From Anisodus tanguticus (Eukaryota > Streptophyta > Magnoliopsida > Solanales > Solanaceae): a stretch of 64,000 bases of DNA. The stretch spans positions 29,532,001 through 29,596,000 of the forward strand of contig CM067549.1 of the NCBI GenBank assembly GCA_034509755.1. Reading direction: 5' to 3'. The position numbers and the translations under genes were made by a program. Within the stretch, counting starts at the first letter, position 1. Each line of letters opens with the position of its first letter. Positions 1-10,074 of the stretch are shown one piece after another. The notes below the pieces were generated by a model that was not told where the DNA came from, did no database searches, and saw nothing but the letters and a program-made list of their open reading frames with translations.

Positions 1-174
1 TCCGGGTCTGACCGTTTCTCTTTCTTTGCTTGTGCTTATGATTTGTCTTGAGCCGAGGGTCTTTCGAAAACAGCCGCTCTACCTACCAAGGTAGAGGTAA
101 GTTTTGCGTACACTCTACCCTCTCCAGACCCTACGTTGTGGGATTTCACTGGGTATGTTGTTGTTGTTGTTGTT
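1..174 (+). mobile_element. Au/SolS-type SINE, 3' portion
   Basis: The sequence reads 'gagccgagggtctttcg', then a run on lesions near 'ctctaccta..aaggtagaggtaag', 'tgcgtacactctaccctc', 'gtgggatttcactgggtatg' and a terminal (TTG)n run at about 158-174. This order matches the 3' two thirds of the Au-type SINE widespread in Solanaceae, recognised from memory of the family. The tRNA-like head with A and B boxes is off the left edge. It lies in an intron or upstream of the coiled-coil gene on the same strand. Related copies on the other strand are at 17873 and 20575. Confidence 0.7.
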
Positions 175-937
175 CCAAAATGTCGCTGGGATGTGCTATA
201 AGGATGAAAAGCTGAGTTCTTGATGCCATTTAATGAAATTCTCTTACTTCATCAAAAAAAGATGAAAAGCTGAGATAATAAAAAGCTGAATGCCAGAAGG
301 TGGTACCTGCGAGTGAACTTGCCTCGAAGTAAATTGCACATCAGTGACATAAAGCACAATTACTTAGTAGTTTTGAAGTAAATTGCACAGCCACATGGAC
401 TTTTCTGGGCACGCATATGGAGCTTAGTAGGCTGTAGCACTTCTATTCGAGTAAAAGAAATGAGAATAGTTTACTGGTTTGAGCTACATGGATAAATCTG
501 TTTGATTTTCCTTTGCTAAGTTATTTATAAGTCAATTTTGGATTCTCTTCTCAATGCAGTGTCCTTTTTCAAGAATTTCATATGAACATTAAGAAGAAGA
601 GATAACAACTACGCCTTAGTCCCAAAGAAGTTGAGGTGGGATATATGAATTCCCACTTCCAATCAAGCTCATTTTATATTGTCATCATACTAAATTAAAA
701 AAAAAAGTAAGAAAAAAAGTTAAATATATATATAAATATAATAATAATAATAATTATATTGATCTTTTTCTTCCATTGTGCCCTATCTTTAGCTAAATCT
801 GCATTGATACCAGTTCCTCAAAATAAAAAAATAAATAGCAGGGTACATAACCTAATTGTTAGTTTTATCTATTAAGTGATTAGTTATTGTCAAATGCTTC
901 AGTAAGTTCAAAGCGTAGTCTCTTCTTGTTTTTGCAG
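175..937 (+). other. Non-coding, probably intron of the coiled-coil gene
   Basis: There is no open frame of note. It is AT-rich, with a short ATA/ATAAT microsatellite around 723-755. It ends in a pyrimidine-rich tract and TTTGCAG acceptor just before the exon at 938, so at least its right part is intron. Confidence 0.55.
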
Positions 938-1813
938 AAATCATTCAGAGAAATAATTTCCAACCTGAGTGGTGATAATGCACTTTTAGAGGCGCAGGTA
1001 TGCAGTTCCAGCAACAAATATATGTCATGTTTTTCTTGACTGAACTTCTTTTCTCATCAAACTATTATCAACCTGCTTATTGGGCTTTTAGTGTCCATCA
1101 TCAATGTCTTCTTGGTTTGCTAACCTAGCAAATCGCAGGTGTTTCAGAAAAAAACAAGAGAAAATAAATGGTCCTAGTGTACATGGCTTCCTTTGAGAAT
1201 TTAATTATACTGAGAAGAGTGTTCTTCTTTGTCCACATTGGAATTTTGATTTGAAAAGTTTAGTATTCCATATCCTGATAACGGGGTGTAACTCTCTTGA
1301 TGGATATGAATTGTGATGTTAATTTTCCTGAATTGTCGACATGCTTTGTTTTATTAGACCAAACGTGTCTCCTTATACATAAAAGGCATTGGGAGCTGTA
1401 GTTGAGCATCTAAAGTTTTTATTTTAAGCTTTGCTTTTCCAGATGGTGTATCCTGAATTTTGACATCTTCTCCTTGTTATGGTTATTGATGTGAAACCCC
1501 GATGCGAAATTGACAATCATTGTTTCTGTTAATTCCTAACATGGAAATTAAAATCAAAGCCTGGCAGGTGAAGGAGTTCGAAGAGTTGAGGACCAATATT
1601 GTACAAGAAAATCAGTTACTAAAAGAAAATATACAAGTTCTGCAGACGCAAGTCTCTAACCTTGAGAAGAGTGCTACACTTCCTTATTCACCAACTGGGA
1701 GCAAAATGGTTAGTTGTTAATTCTCCCTTTCAGATAACCCTGGTCCTACTTTTTGTTTCCATTCATTTATGGTGTATCTTCTTCTTCTTATTGATGGATC
1801 TCCTGTTTTTTTT

Positions 1814-1865
<52 letters not shown>

Positions 1866-4358
1866 CCCCCTGAACCACTAAAATTGCACGGTGCTGCCTG
1901 CACTCTATATGGTTGCATTAGCTATGATATTTCTCCTTTTGCAGACACCTTTGTTACCAACCTTGACTTTGGCTGCATATATAACTTGGTATTTCATGGT
2001 TGGGTTGATAGTTCAGTAAGATAAAGTACGTGGCTAGAGGAATACATACTGAACCACTATAATTGCACAGTGCTACCTCCACACTATATTGTTGCATTAG
2101 CTATGATATTTCTACATTTTGCAGACACAATTGTTACCAACCTTGATGCATATATAATGTGGCATTTCATGGTTGGGTTGATAGTTCAGCAAGAAAAAGT
2201 ATGTAGCTAGAGGAAATTTCCTAGATGTCACGTCTACATATTACTCCTTCCATTTCAATTTACGTGGCAAAGTATGAATAGTCACAAAGTTTAAGAAAAA
2301 AAAGAGAACTTTTGAAACTTGTAGTCTTAAACATGTCATAACATGTGTGATTGTAAGACTTTTGAAATTTGTTGTTTTAAACTCTACATAACAATTGTGT
2401 AGACATTTCATGTCAGATTTTCAGAATCTTGATCTTGCATGGGAGCATCCAAGGGTGTGGCATATTGTTCCATTTAGTGGGTTGAGAACCATGAGGTCTC
2501 AAGTTTAAATTTAATCGTTTCTAAATTTAGGAAGTTTCCATTCTTTGGAATGGACTAAAGAAACACATAAACTGGATTGGAGAGAGTAAGATTTAGGAAA
2601 AATCTGTTGCTAGAGGATTTGCCTAGAGTCACTTCCATATTTTAAGATTTAAAATGTGCATAACTCAGAGGATTCTTCCCTTCAGATTTGCAGAAATCTT
2701 AGCCCTACATGTTAGACATTTCATATCAGATTTTCAGAATCTTGATCTTGCATGGGAGCATCCAAGGGTGTGGCATATTGTTCTATGTAGTGGGTTGAGA
2801 ACCATGTGGTCTCAAGTTCAAGTCCCAACGGAAGCAAAAACACTAGGTGATTTCTTCCCATCTGTCCAAGACCTGACACTTGTGCTGGCGGGAGGTAGCA
2901 GGTATCCATGCGCAAACTGGCTTGAACACCAGTACACCACGGTTATAAAAAAGAAGAAAATCTTGTATGGGTATTATGGAAGTCCAAGCCGATCCATTTT
3001 AGACACCATCCAGTTGGATGCCAATTGGTATGTGGGGAAGACATTAGGGACCAATGGAAAATCCCTGCTATTCCATGAGTGATAGAAAGTAGCACACTGT
3101 TGATTTGGCTGACCAACCTCATACTACATCATGAGTCATGACTTGTAAGAAGATTGAGATTATAGTTAACATGTTAAGCTTTTAAATATTTATTAGTAAA
3201 AAATCATTATTGATAACATGAGACTGTAGTTTACTTGACATGATATAAATGACTTACTTGACCATTTTCTATTTGGTGAGTCTTAGCATATAATGGTAAA
3301 CCATTTTAAATGGCACTTAATGTATTAAGTGATCTTCTCTTTCATGAAACTCATTTAATGTGTAGTCACTCAGAACATGTATTTTAAAGCGCTGAAAGCA
3401 TTCTAGTCACCCAACAAGTTCACTTTCAATTTTGGGTAACAAAAATAAATTCAAATGACGGGTATGGACTATATATCGCCTATTGATATATCTGTATTTA
3501 CAGCACATTGTTGCACAATGACGTGTTACCATAACCTATTTTTGCTTTGTCTTGAAGAATACTCATGAAAATGGGGATCTGAATTCTGAAGGAGCTGCCA
3601 CTCGAGCATTGGTGGACAGATTGGTTGGTGAAAATGCTGAGCTTGTGGAAAAGGTTTCAGCTTATTAATCTCTTATGGCTAACCTTAGATTATGATACTC
3701 TTCGGTATTGGTGATCATTATTTTCTTATATTAGGTGAACAAGTTATATGTGGAGCTCGAACGAAGAGGTCCACCAATGGAGGTATCTTCATTTTTAGGC
3801 TCTGATATAATTACCAGAAGCTCTGAGGCAGCTCATGTTGCCAATGAATCAGCCCTTGGGTCACATAAGATGCCTGGAGCTGTTCAGGAGCATGAAGTTG
3901 ATTATGCGACAGAGCCAAAATCTAAACCCAGCGAAGCAGTACTGCAGTCAGGTGAGAGGCTGCAACCTCCGAAAGACCCCATCGACAAAGCTGCGACCGA
4001 TCACGGGCATGTGCCTAAGATAGATAGCAGAATTGATGTAAATTCATCAGAAATCGAGTCTGATGAAATAGTGCAGATACCTTTAGACGAGAATGAAGTT
4101 CAGTCAGCAGATTTAGAGGCCGCAAATGTGGATCAGGCATCAGAAATCGAGTCTGATGAAATAGTGCAGATACCTTTAGACGAGAATGAAGTTCAGTCAG
4201 CAGATTTAGAGGCCACAAATGTGGATCAGGATGAGGAGGAGGTTCCCCTCACCAATGCACCGTTAATTGGTGCTCCGTTCCGTTTGATATCCTTTGTTGC
4301 TAGATACGTGAGTGGTGCTGATCTGGTTAATAAGAACTCAGCAACCTCAAACCCATAA
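938..4358 (+). CDS. Coiled-coil protein, C-terminal four exons (5' end outside window)
   Basis: Four exons join in one frame, all with phase-0 introns: 938-997, 1568-1708, 3558-3653 and 3735-4358 (stop TAA). Borders are TTTGCAG/GTATGC, TGGCAG/GTTAGT, CTTGAAG/GTTTCA and TTAG. Together they encode 306 residues, starting mid-protein. The first three exons are rich in E, K, L, N and Q with heptad-like spacing (FEELRTNIVQENQLLKEN; ENAELVEKVNKLYVELERR), which suggests a coiled coil. The last exon encodes an acidic, probably disordered tail containing a 31-residue tandem duplication, followed by a compact hydrophobic end (APLIGAPFRLISFVARYVSG) that looks like a conserved motif. I do not recognise the family with certainty; long coiled-coil proteins of the kinesin or Golgi-tether kind are possible. 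The acceptor at 1568 has a weak pyrimidine tract. Intron 2 (1709-3557) is enlarged by repeats. Confidence 0.72.
1811..1862. repeat. Poly-T plus (TA)n microsatellite in intron
   Basis: A run of T is followed by more than 20 TA dinucleotides. It lies in intron 2 of the coiled-coil gene. Translation of the run gives a meaningless YIYIYI tract. Confidence 0.95.
1871..2218. repeat. Imperfect tandem duplication, about 175-bp unit
   Basis: The unit starting at about 1871 (CTGAACCACTAAAATTGCAC ... GTGGCTAGAGG) recurs at about 2049 (CTGAACCACTATAATTGCAC ... GTAGCTAGAGG), with scattered substitutions and small indels. Both copies contain a TTTTGCAGACAC segment that resembles a splice acceptor but is not followed by a usable exon. 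A shorter echo of the unit's right end (GCTAGAGGATTTGCCTAGAG) recurs near 2610. Confidence 0.8.
2242..2395. mobile_element. Stowaway-like MITE remnant
   Basis: It begins TACTCCTTCCATTTCAATTTA and continues with ACGTGGCAAAG and CACAAAGTTTAAG. This is the usual wording of Tc1/mariner-type (Stowaway) MITE ends in plants. I cannot see a clean right terminal repeat, so the right border is approximate. Confidence 0.5.
2397..2512 (+). repeat. Truncated duplicate of TS-type SINE 5' end with flank
   Basis: The stretch TAGACATTTCATGTCAGATT through GAGAACCATGAGGTCTCAAG repeats at 2709-2828 with few differences. The duplicated block includes about 45 bp of non-SINE flank plus the SINE head, so it arose by local duplication rather than a second insertion. 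Confidence 0.7.
2753..2960 (+). mobile_element. TS-type (tRNA-derived) SINE
   Basis: The internal wording is GTGTGGC ... TAGTGGGTTGAGAACCATG ... GTTCAAGTCCCAACGGAAGC ... CACTAGGTGATTTCTTCCCA ... GGGAGGTAGCAGGTATCC and an A-rich tail at about 2943-2958. This matches the Solanaceae TS SINE with a Pol III B-box-like GTTCAAGTCC. It lies in intron 2 of the coiled-coil gene in the sense orientation. A short open frame across it is a by-product of the element. Confidence 0.75.
3083..3557 (+). other. Intron sequence without recognisable elements
   Basis: This is AT-rich sequence from after the SINE to the TTGAAG acceptor at 3557. I see no open frame or repeat structure worth naming. Confidence 0.5.
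4045..4230 (+). repeat. 93-bp in-frame coding duplication (31 residues)
   Basis: 4045-4137 and 4138-4230 are head-to-tail copies differing at one base (GCC GCA versus GCC ACA, Ala to Thr). The encoded unit is rich in E, D, S and Q and contains DEIVQIPLDENEVQSADLEA. The single difference indicates a very recent duplication that keeps the frame of the last exon. Confidence 0.95.
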
Positions 4359-4690
4359 CCTGCGAACAGCCTGCAGCTGTAAGAAGTTAGATTTTACACA
4401 GCAAAAAGGAAGGATAACCCCAAAGATTAAACATAGTCATGTCTCCAGTTGAATGATATGCTTATTATAGATATAGCCATAGGCAGGATACTGCCCCCTC
4501 TTTTGTACCAATTTTATTTTCATAGGGGTATCAGTTGTTAAAGATGAAAATATTGATTTTGGCCTTTAATACACATGCCTGAAAATTTTGAAGGAGACGT
4601 AAGAACAAAATTTATGCTAGAGAGATGAGAGTTGCAGTTGGCTAATTTAGCCAAATGGATTTTGTATTTCTTTCAACTTCATTTGGATAT
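4359..4690 (+). other. Probable 3' UTR of the coiled-coil gene
   Basis: This is non-coding sequence right after the stop, in the sense direction. AT-rich words such as TTTTATTTTCAT and TTTAATACAC could serve polyadenylation, but no clear AATAAA is present, so the end is a guess. Confidence 0.4.
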
Positions 4691-4974
4691 TTTGCACTAC
4701 ACCTTGAATCTTGTGGCTTGTGCGTACTCCTAGCATACCCAACACAAGTGGGTCTGGTAGGGCTGTATTGCATAGCATAGGACTTAAATAGAATAACATG
4801 AACCTACAAAGATCTCAAGTACCTAGTTTTAAGAGATTTTATTAAGGGCGACTTTCTAATTTCAAAATTAAGAATGTGCGACTTGAGTTATTTTAATTGA
4901 GTAGGAGTGACTTTTTGAGATTAGTGTTAATGACATTAGTTTTAAAAAACTCAAAATTTTATTATTTATACAAA

Positions 4975-5250
4975 ACCCCTCCCTCCCCCTTCCCTGCCAC
5001 CACCCCTCCTCCCCCCTCCTTCGCCGCTGCCACCACCCCCTCCCCCACTTACACCTTTGTCGCTGCCACTACTCCCACCTTCACCACCACCTACGCCTCC
5101 TCCGCTGCCACCTACGCCTTCTTCGTTGTTGCTGCCACTACCACCATCAACTCTTCCTCCGCTACCACTACCTTCACCTCCTCTTCCGCCACCACCTCTT
5201 CTTCTGCCACCACCATCACCACCTCCTCCTCCCCCTTTTTTGCCTCACTT
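4975..5250. repeat. C-rich low-complexity CCACC/CTCC tract
   Basis: Dense CCACCACC, CCCCTCC and CTTCTTCC runs occur over about 275 bp. Any frame gives only P, S, T or A, so the apparent ORFs (4897-5361, 5057-5281) are artefacts. On the - strand the tract is G-rich with possible G-quadruplexes. Confidence 0.85.
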
Positions 5251-5280
5251 CCCACAGGAAAAAATCCAACAACTTCGATA

Positions 5281-5420
5281 GTTGCAACAATTATTGTAGT
5301 TATTGCAATAATTATTGAAATCTGTTGTACGATAGTTGTTGCAACAACTCAAAAATATTGAGTTGTTGCAACAAATTTCATAGTTATTGCAACAATTATC
5401 GTGGTTGTTGCAACAAATTT
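5281..5420. repeat. GTTGCAACAA repeat cluster with a 17-bp perfect hairpin
   Basis: The word GTTGCAACAA or GTTGTTGCAACAA occurs at about 5281, 5338, 5364 and 5409, with related GTTATTGCAA copies between. Arms 5336-5352 (TTGTTGCAACAACTCAA) and 5358-5374 are perfect reverse complements around a 5-nt loop (AAATA). Confidence 0.9.
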
Positions 5421-5628
5421 CAACGAACTTCTATAATGATCTTCATTGTCTTATGTAATACTCCATATTAAATAAAAGGGGTTTAAGTTGTCAAAGCAAA
5501 GGGAGAAAATTATAAAGAGACAAAATTCAAACAAAGATCAAAAAGAGAAAAACATAATAACAGTAGTGAATGGGCTAAAGCCCAAAAGAAGGATTTGGCG
5601 AGAATAAAGAAGGCGGAAAAACATAAAT

Positions 5629-5663
5629 GACCATCCGGTGAAAGTATTGAAAACCGGATGGTC
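5629..5663. repeat. 10-bp perfect inverted repeat
   Basis: GACCATCCGG (5629-5638) and CCGGATGGTC (5654-5663) are separated by 15 nt. It may be the end of an old DNA element; no partner structure is visible. Confidence 0.8.
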
Positions 5664-5729
5664 CAAGAAGTTTAATAGACATTTTTAATTTTTTAAAAAC
5701 AGTTTCATTTTGTGATCTTTTTTGAACTA

Positions 5730-5935
5730 GTTCCTATAAATATATAGAAACTGTATCGTTGTTATATAGAATATCTATAACTATTGTATATGTATAGAAG
5801 ATATATCATACGTATAGAAAATGTATCATTGTTGTATAGAATATATATCCCTACACCATGTGTATAGAAAATATATTATTATTGTATAATTTATATATAA
5901 TAAATGTATAACTAATGTATACTCACTAATTATAC
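5730..5935. repeat. AT-rich degenerate repeats (GTATAGAAAATGTATCATT type)
   Basis: Words like ATAGAAACTGTATCGTTGTT, GTATAGAAAATGTATCATTG and GTATAGAAAATATATTATTA recur about every 60-65 bp. This looks like a short decayed tandem array. Confidence 0.6.
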
Positions 5936-5978
5936 ATTTTAATCATAGAATTGCATTGATTCACTATGAACGCCATTG

Positions 5979-5979
5979 C

Positions 5980-6013
<34 letters not shown>
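5979..6013. repeat. (CA)n(TA)n compound microsatellite
   Basis: ACACAC repeats change directly to ATATAT. Flanking words (AATTGCATTGATTCAC at 5950 and GATTGCATTGATTCAC at 6144) repeat on the two sides, suggesting a local duplication of about 195 bp. Confidence 0.9.
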
Positions 6014-6213
6014 ACAATAAGTACAGAATATTAAAAATAATTTTCTTAAGATTGTTATCAATCTGTAATTGATAATAACGTGAACAGAATCCGAAAAACA
6101 AATATAAAATAAGTAATTCGAGCCTTTCATGTAGCAGTCCACAGGATTGCATTGATTCACCAAGAAAGCCATCGTCATATATATAACGAGTATACACAGA
6201 CAACAAAAATTAG

Positions 6214-6596
6214 GCAATAAACCAATAAACTGTTACCTCCGTGCCCGTCTCCTTCAATCGTCACATACAAGTAACGCCTAAATTTTTCCTTAGGAGTACA
6301 CATTGTACTTTATCAGATTTCTTTAAATTCCTTAAGATTGTTGTTACTCTGTGTTCATAAACAAAAAATCAGGAAAACAGAAATATTAGTTTAATAAGAA
6401 TATAAACAAACAAAAAATTATTCCGAGCACACAAATTTTTTGTGCGTCCGTAAGGAATCTAATTCCCTCACAATTGTCCAAGGTATACGGATTAATCTTC
6501 TCACGATAGGCGGAAAAATTGTTCTGTAAAAGCGACACTTTAATTTAAAGACTTTGGCGAACTCAACAAACGGAGCAAATCACACGACTCAACAAT
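6214..6596. other. Non-coding flank of the Copia insertion
   Basis: No open frame is visible. A small palindromic word (CACACAAATTTTTTGTGCG) lies near 6428. This sequence continues at 11656 once the Copia element is removed; the unit may itself be an older repeat, but I do not recognise it. Confidence 0.4.
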
Positions 6597-6895
6597 TGAA
6601 AGAAATAATCCCTTGATTATTTTCATTGATTGAAAGAGTATATATACATTTACATATTTCCATAATAGGAGAATCCTATTCCTATTCTACTCCTAAAACC
6701 TTATTCTACTAGGATACTAATTATACAATTAAGGTAAGTGTACACTACTAATCACATTACAACTTTACCTAAACTAGGATACTAAAATATACTACCTAAC
6801 TATACACGGTATACACGGTAGAGGGGGAAATCCGAGAATCCAATATACATAGGATATACACGTGTATATCGTGTATATCCTTTGTATATTTAACA
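6597..6895 (-). repeat. 3' LTR of the Copia element
   Basis: This 299-bp repeat matches 11361-11655. It contains short direct repeats of TATACACGGTA and a nearly palindromic GATATACACGTGTATATC block near 6853-6870 that includes a CACGTG G-box, a possible bZIP/bHLH promoter site. Confidence 0.95.
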
Positions 6896-6906
6896 CACCC
6901 CCGCAG
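6896..6906 (-). promoter_or_regulatory. Polypurine tract of the Copia element
   Basis: Forward CACCCCCGCAG lies immediately inside the 3' LTR; on the element's strand it is purine-rich (GCGGGGGTG). It is the expected primer for plus-strand DNA synthesis. Confidence 0.7.
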
Positions 6907-6922
6907 TCATAGCGGACGATCT

Positions 6923-8199
6923 TCAAACGCTGATACTGTCCCTAAAATCTTCAAAAAGGATCGAGGGAAGACCCTTTATAAAGATGTCGGCAATTTGATA
7001 TCTTGACGGGACATGGCAGACGCGTACCTGACCACGAACAACCTTTTCGCGGACAAAGTGAATGTCCATCTCGATATGTTTAGTGCGCTGGTGCTGAACC
7101 GGATTACCAGAAAGGTATATGGCACTAACATTATCGTAATAAACCAAGGTTGCCTTCTGAATAGGACAATGAAGCTCCAACAACAAATTACGTAACCAAC
7201 ATGATTCCGAAACCACATTAGCTACCCCTCGATATTCGGCCTCGGCACTGGATCGGAACAATGCCGACTGACGTTTTGCAGACCATGAGACCAAGTTATT
7301 GCCAAGAAACATACAATAGCCAGAGGTAGACTGTCTGGTGTCCGGACAGCCACCCCAATCAGCATCTGTATACGAGACAAGTGTGGACGTCGATGAAGGA
7401 TATAAATGCAAACCATAGTCAAGCGTTCCCTGAATATACCGAATGATGCGTTTGAGTGCATTCATGTGCTCAACTCTGGGATCATGCATAAACAAACACA
7501 CCTGCTGGACAACATACGTAATATCTGGTCTCATGAATGTAAGTTACTGAAGGCCCCCTGCAGGACTGCGATAGCGGGTCGAATCCTCGTATAGTACGCC
7601 GGCCGCGACACTAAGCATGGGCTTAGTATCAATTGGAGTGGAAGTGGACTTATAGGATGACATCCCAACCCTCTCAATGATCTCAGCTGCATACTTCCTT
7701 TGAGATAAGAACATCCCACATGCATGACGAGTGACAGCAATCTCCAAAAAATAGCTCAAGGCCCCCAAGTCTTTCATAACAAACTCAGAGCTGAGCATTG
7801 TCATGATAGACTGGCGTAGGGCATCGGAAGAGGCAGTCAAAATAATATCATCCACATATAACAGAATATAGGCCAAGGACGAACCACGACGGAGATGAAC
7901 AAGAAATTATCCGACTTGCTGTGAGTGAACCCAATAGTCGAAACATAATCTGCAACCCGCGTACACTAGGCCCGTGGAGACTGCTTAAGCCCATATAAGG
8001 ACTTCTTCAACAAACAAACATGATGAGGATGTTTGGGATCCCTAAATCCCAAAGGCTGATGCATATAGACTGTTTCCTTGAGATCATCATGTAGGAAATC
8101 ATTCTTTACATCTAACTGATGAATAGGCCATGCTTTCGCAAGAGCCAAGCACAGTGCGAATGGTAGCCGACTTGACCACTGGGCTAAACGTCTCCCCAC
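6923..8199 (-). pseudogene. Copia reverse transcriptase core and RNase H (broken)
   Basis: The RNase H part (7534 to 6923) carries SYTDADWGGCPDTRQSTSGY, SSAEAEYRG and RTKHIEMDIHFVREKV, the usual Copia RNase H landmarks. The RT part appears in two further frames: 8199 to 7966 (HQLDVKNDFLHDDLKETVYM and LKKSLYGLKQSPRA) and 7876 to 7544, with the catalytic YVDD intact at 7858-7847. The ancestral N-A-F motif reads NDF. The three pieces are in different frames, so at least two frameshifts separate them. No full-length protein can be made. Confidence 0.88.
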
Positions 8200-8668
8200 A
8201 GTCTACACCAACCTGCTGAGTCTTACCATCACCCACAAGCCGCGCCTTATGTCGGGCAAATGAACCATCTGAATTTTCCTTATGAGCAAAAATTCACATA
8301 GACCTAATGATATTAAGACCAGATGGACGGGGCACCCACTCCCACGTCTTATTATAAATAAGAGCATTATATTCATCGGTCATAGCAATTTTCCAATTTG
8401 GGTCATTTAACGCAGACACATGATTATGGGGTAAGGGTGATTTAAGAACATTAGAATGTAAATTAAAAAGTCGCTTTGGTTTTAAAATACCCCCGTTGAC
8501 TACGAATGACTGGTCTATGACTCGAGGAAGAATTGAGTGGATTTCGGGAATTTTCTGGACTCGGGACGGATTGGCCAGCAGGCAGTGGGCCTGCTGGCCC
8601 AACACGGTAAACATGGACTGGACCAGTTTTAGAAGTGGGCTGGACTGGCCCTGAAATTGGCCCAGTGA
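8200..8668 (-). pseudogene. Copia RT N-terminal region and integrase-RT linker (broken)
   Basis: In the frame 8614 to 8294 the landmark DPNWKIAMTDEYNALIYNKT followed by TWEWVPRP marks the beginning of RT_2. Upstream is a proline/serine-rich linker (GPISGPVQPTSKTGPVHVYR) typical of the spacer after integrase. It joins its neighbours only through frameshifts. Confidence 0.8.
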
Positions 8669-9288
8669 CTATACTGGGCACTGTAGCTCGTGACGGGGCA
8701 GTGGGCTCGCTGGAGAATTTTGTGTGTGGGACATGTCTGAAAAATGGTGAATAATATACGGGGATATACCATCATCCAAAAAATTATACGAACTAAACAC
8801 AAGATTACTTACCCTAGCAAACGGAAATTGGGATTCATAAAAAAGGACATGGCGACTAATGATGATTTTATTAGAGGATAAATCAAAGCATTTGTAACCA
8901 CGATGATTAGATGGAAAACCCAAAAACACACACGGAGTAGACCGGGCTTGAAGTTTGTTAATTGTGGTGGATGGGAATAACGGATAACACAAACACCCAA
9001 AGACCCGAAGATATGAATATGAAAGAGTCTTATTATATAAAATAAGAAGGGGGAAGAATATGTCAAACCTTTGGAAGGAAATATGTTAAGGAGATATGTA
9101 GCAATTTGTAGAGCATGATGCAAAAAAGGCGAGGGTACGGAAGCATGAATCAATAAAGTTTAGACAATGTTATTTATGGTACGAATTTTGCGTTCGACTT
9201 TCCCATTTTGTGAAGACGTATGAGGACAAGAAAAACAAAAATTGATCCCATTAGTAGCACAGAATTCCTGAAACACCCCATTGTCATA
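8669..9288 (-). pseudogene. Copia integrase C-terminal half (broken)
   Basis: Landmarks are split over two overlapping frames: SPFLHHALQIATYLLN (9153 to 8809 frame), then LQARSTPCVFLGFPSNHRGY and CFDLSSNKIIISRHVLFYES (8992 to 8669 frame), the standard Copia integrase C-terminal motifs. A frameshift lies near 8990. Confidence 0.82.
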
Positions 9289-10074
9289 TTATTTGCCATT
9301 ATCACACTGAATATTTTTGATTTTACGTTCGAATTGGGTTCTAATGAATCCTCTAAATTTTAAGATGGAAAGAACTTGAGATTTTTTCGCCATCGGAAAA
9401 GTCCATAAAAACTTAGAATAATCATCCAAAAAGAGAACATAATACCGATGACCCAAAAAACTAAGAACATGAGACGTCCATAAGTCGCTATGAATAATAT
9501 CAAATGACATTAAAGTATGAGAATTTGAGTCTACAAATGGCAACCTAACAATTTTTCCTAAAGAACAAGATTGACAATTTGGAGTACTACGTGTACCCTT
9601 ACATGAAATAAAATTATTTTTATCTAATGACGACAAAATAGATGATCCCGGATGACCAAGACGAGCATGCCAAAAGGAAGGAGACATGGCTGCAAATGCT
9701 GATGGCAAGGCTTGACTCGATGGATCAGAACTAGGTGTGATAGGATAAAGATCTCCCCTACTATCACACCTCATGAGAGGACTCCCCATCTTGAAATCCT
9801 TCACAAAGAAACCAAATGGATAAAATTCAATAGAAACAGAATTGTCAGTAGTGAATTTACGGATATAGACTAAGTTTTTAATCAATTTGGGGGCATGTAG
9901 GGTGTTTTTCAAGATAAGAGGTGGATGAGGGGGAGATAAAGTTTTATGACCATAACCACGAATTGGAATAGAATTACCATTACCAATAATTATGTCGCGA
10001 GGGTTGCTCAAATTGGAATAAGACGAGAGTGTACATGAATCAGATGTTATGTGGGTAGTGGCACCGGTGTCCAT
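9289..10074 (-). pseudogene. Copia protease, GAG-pre-integrase and integrase core
   Basis: This is one open stretch of 261 codons. It starts at the protease active site DTGATTHIT, continues to the integrase zinc finger region (WHARLGHPG ... CQSCSLGK) and the core (SFDIIHSDLWTS, YYVLFLDDYSKFLW, IQCDNGK). The catalytic Asp residues in SDLW and CDNG are visible. It is joined to gag only after a one-base frameshift in the AAAATTGG run near 10082, where the gag frame reads on as PKLVYGHR instead of NWYMDTGA. It stops at 9289 just after CDNGK. Confidence 0.9.

Noticed and set aside
1662..2024. 120-codon ORF with a YIYIYI run
   Set aside because: It is a translation of the (TA)n microsatellite in an intron; no domain or splice context.
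4897..5361. 154-codon Thr/Pro/Ser-rich ORF and the overlapping Pro-rich ORF at 5057-5281
   Set aside because: Both are products of the CCACC/CTCC low-complexity tract; composition only, in two frames at once.
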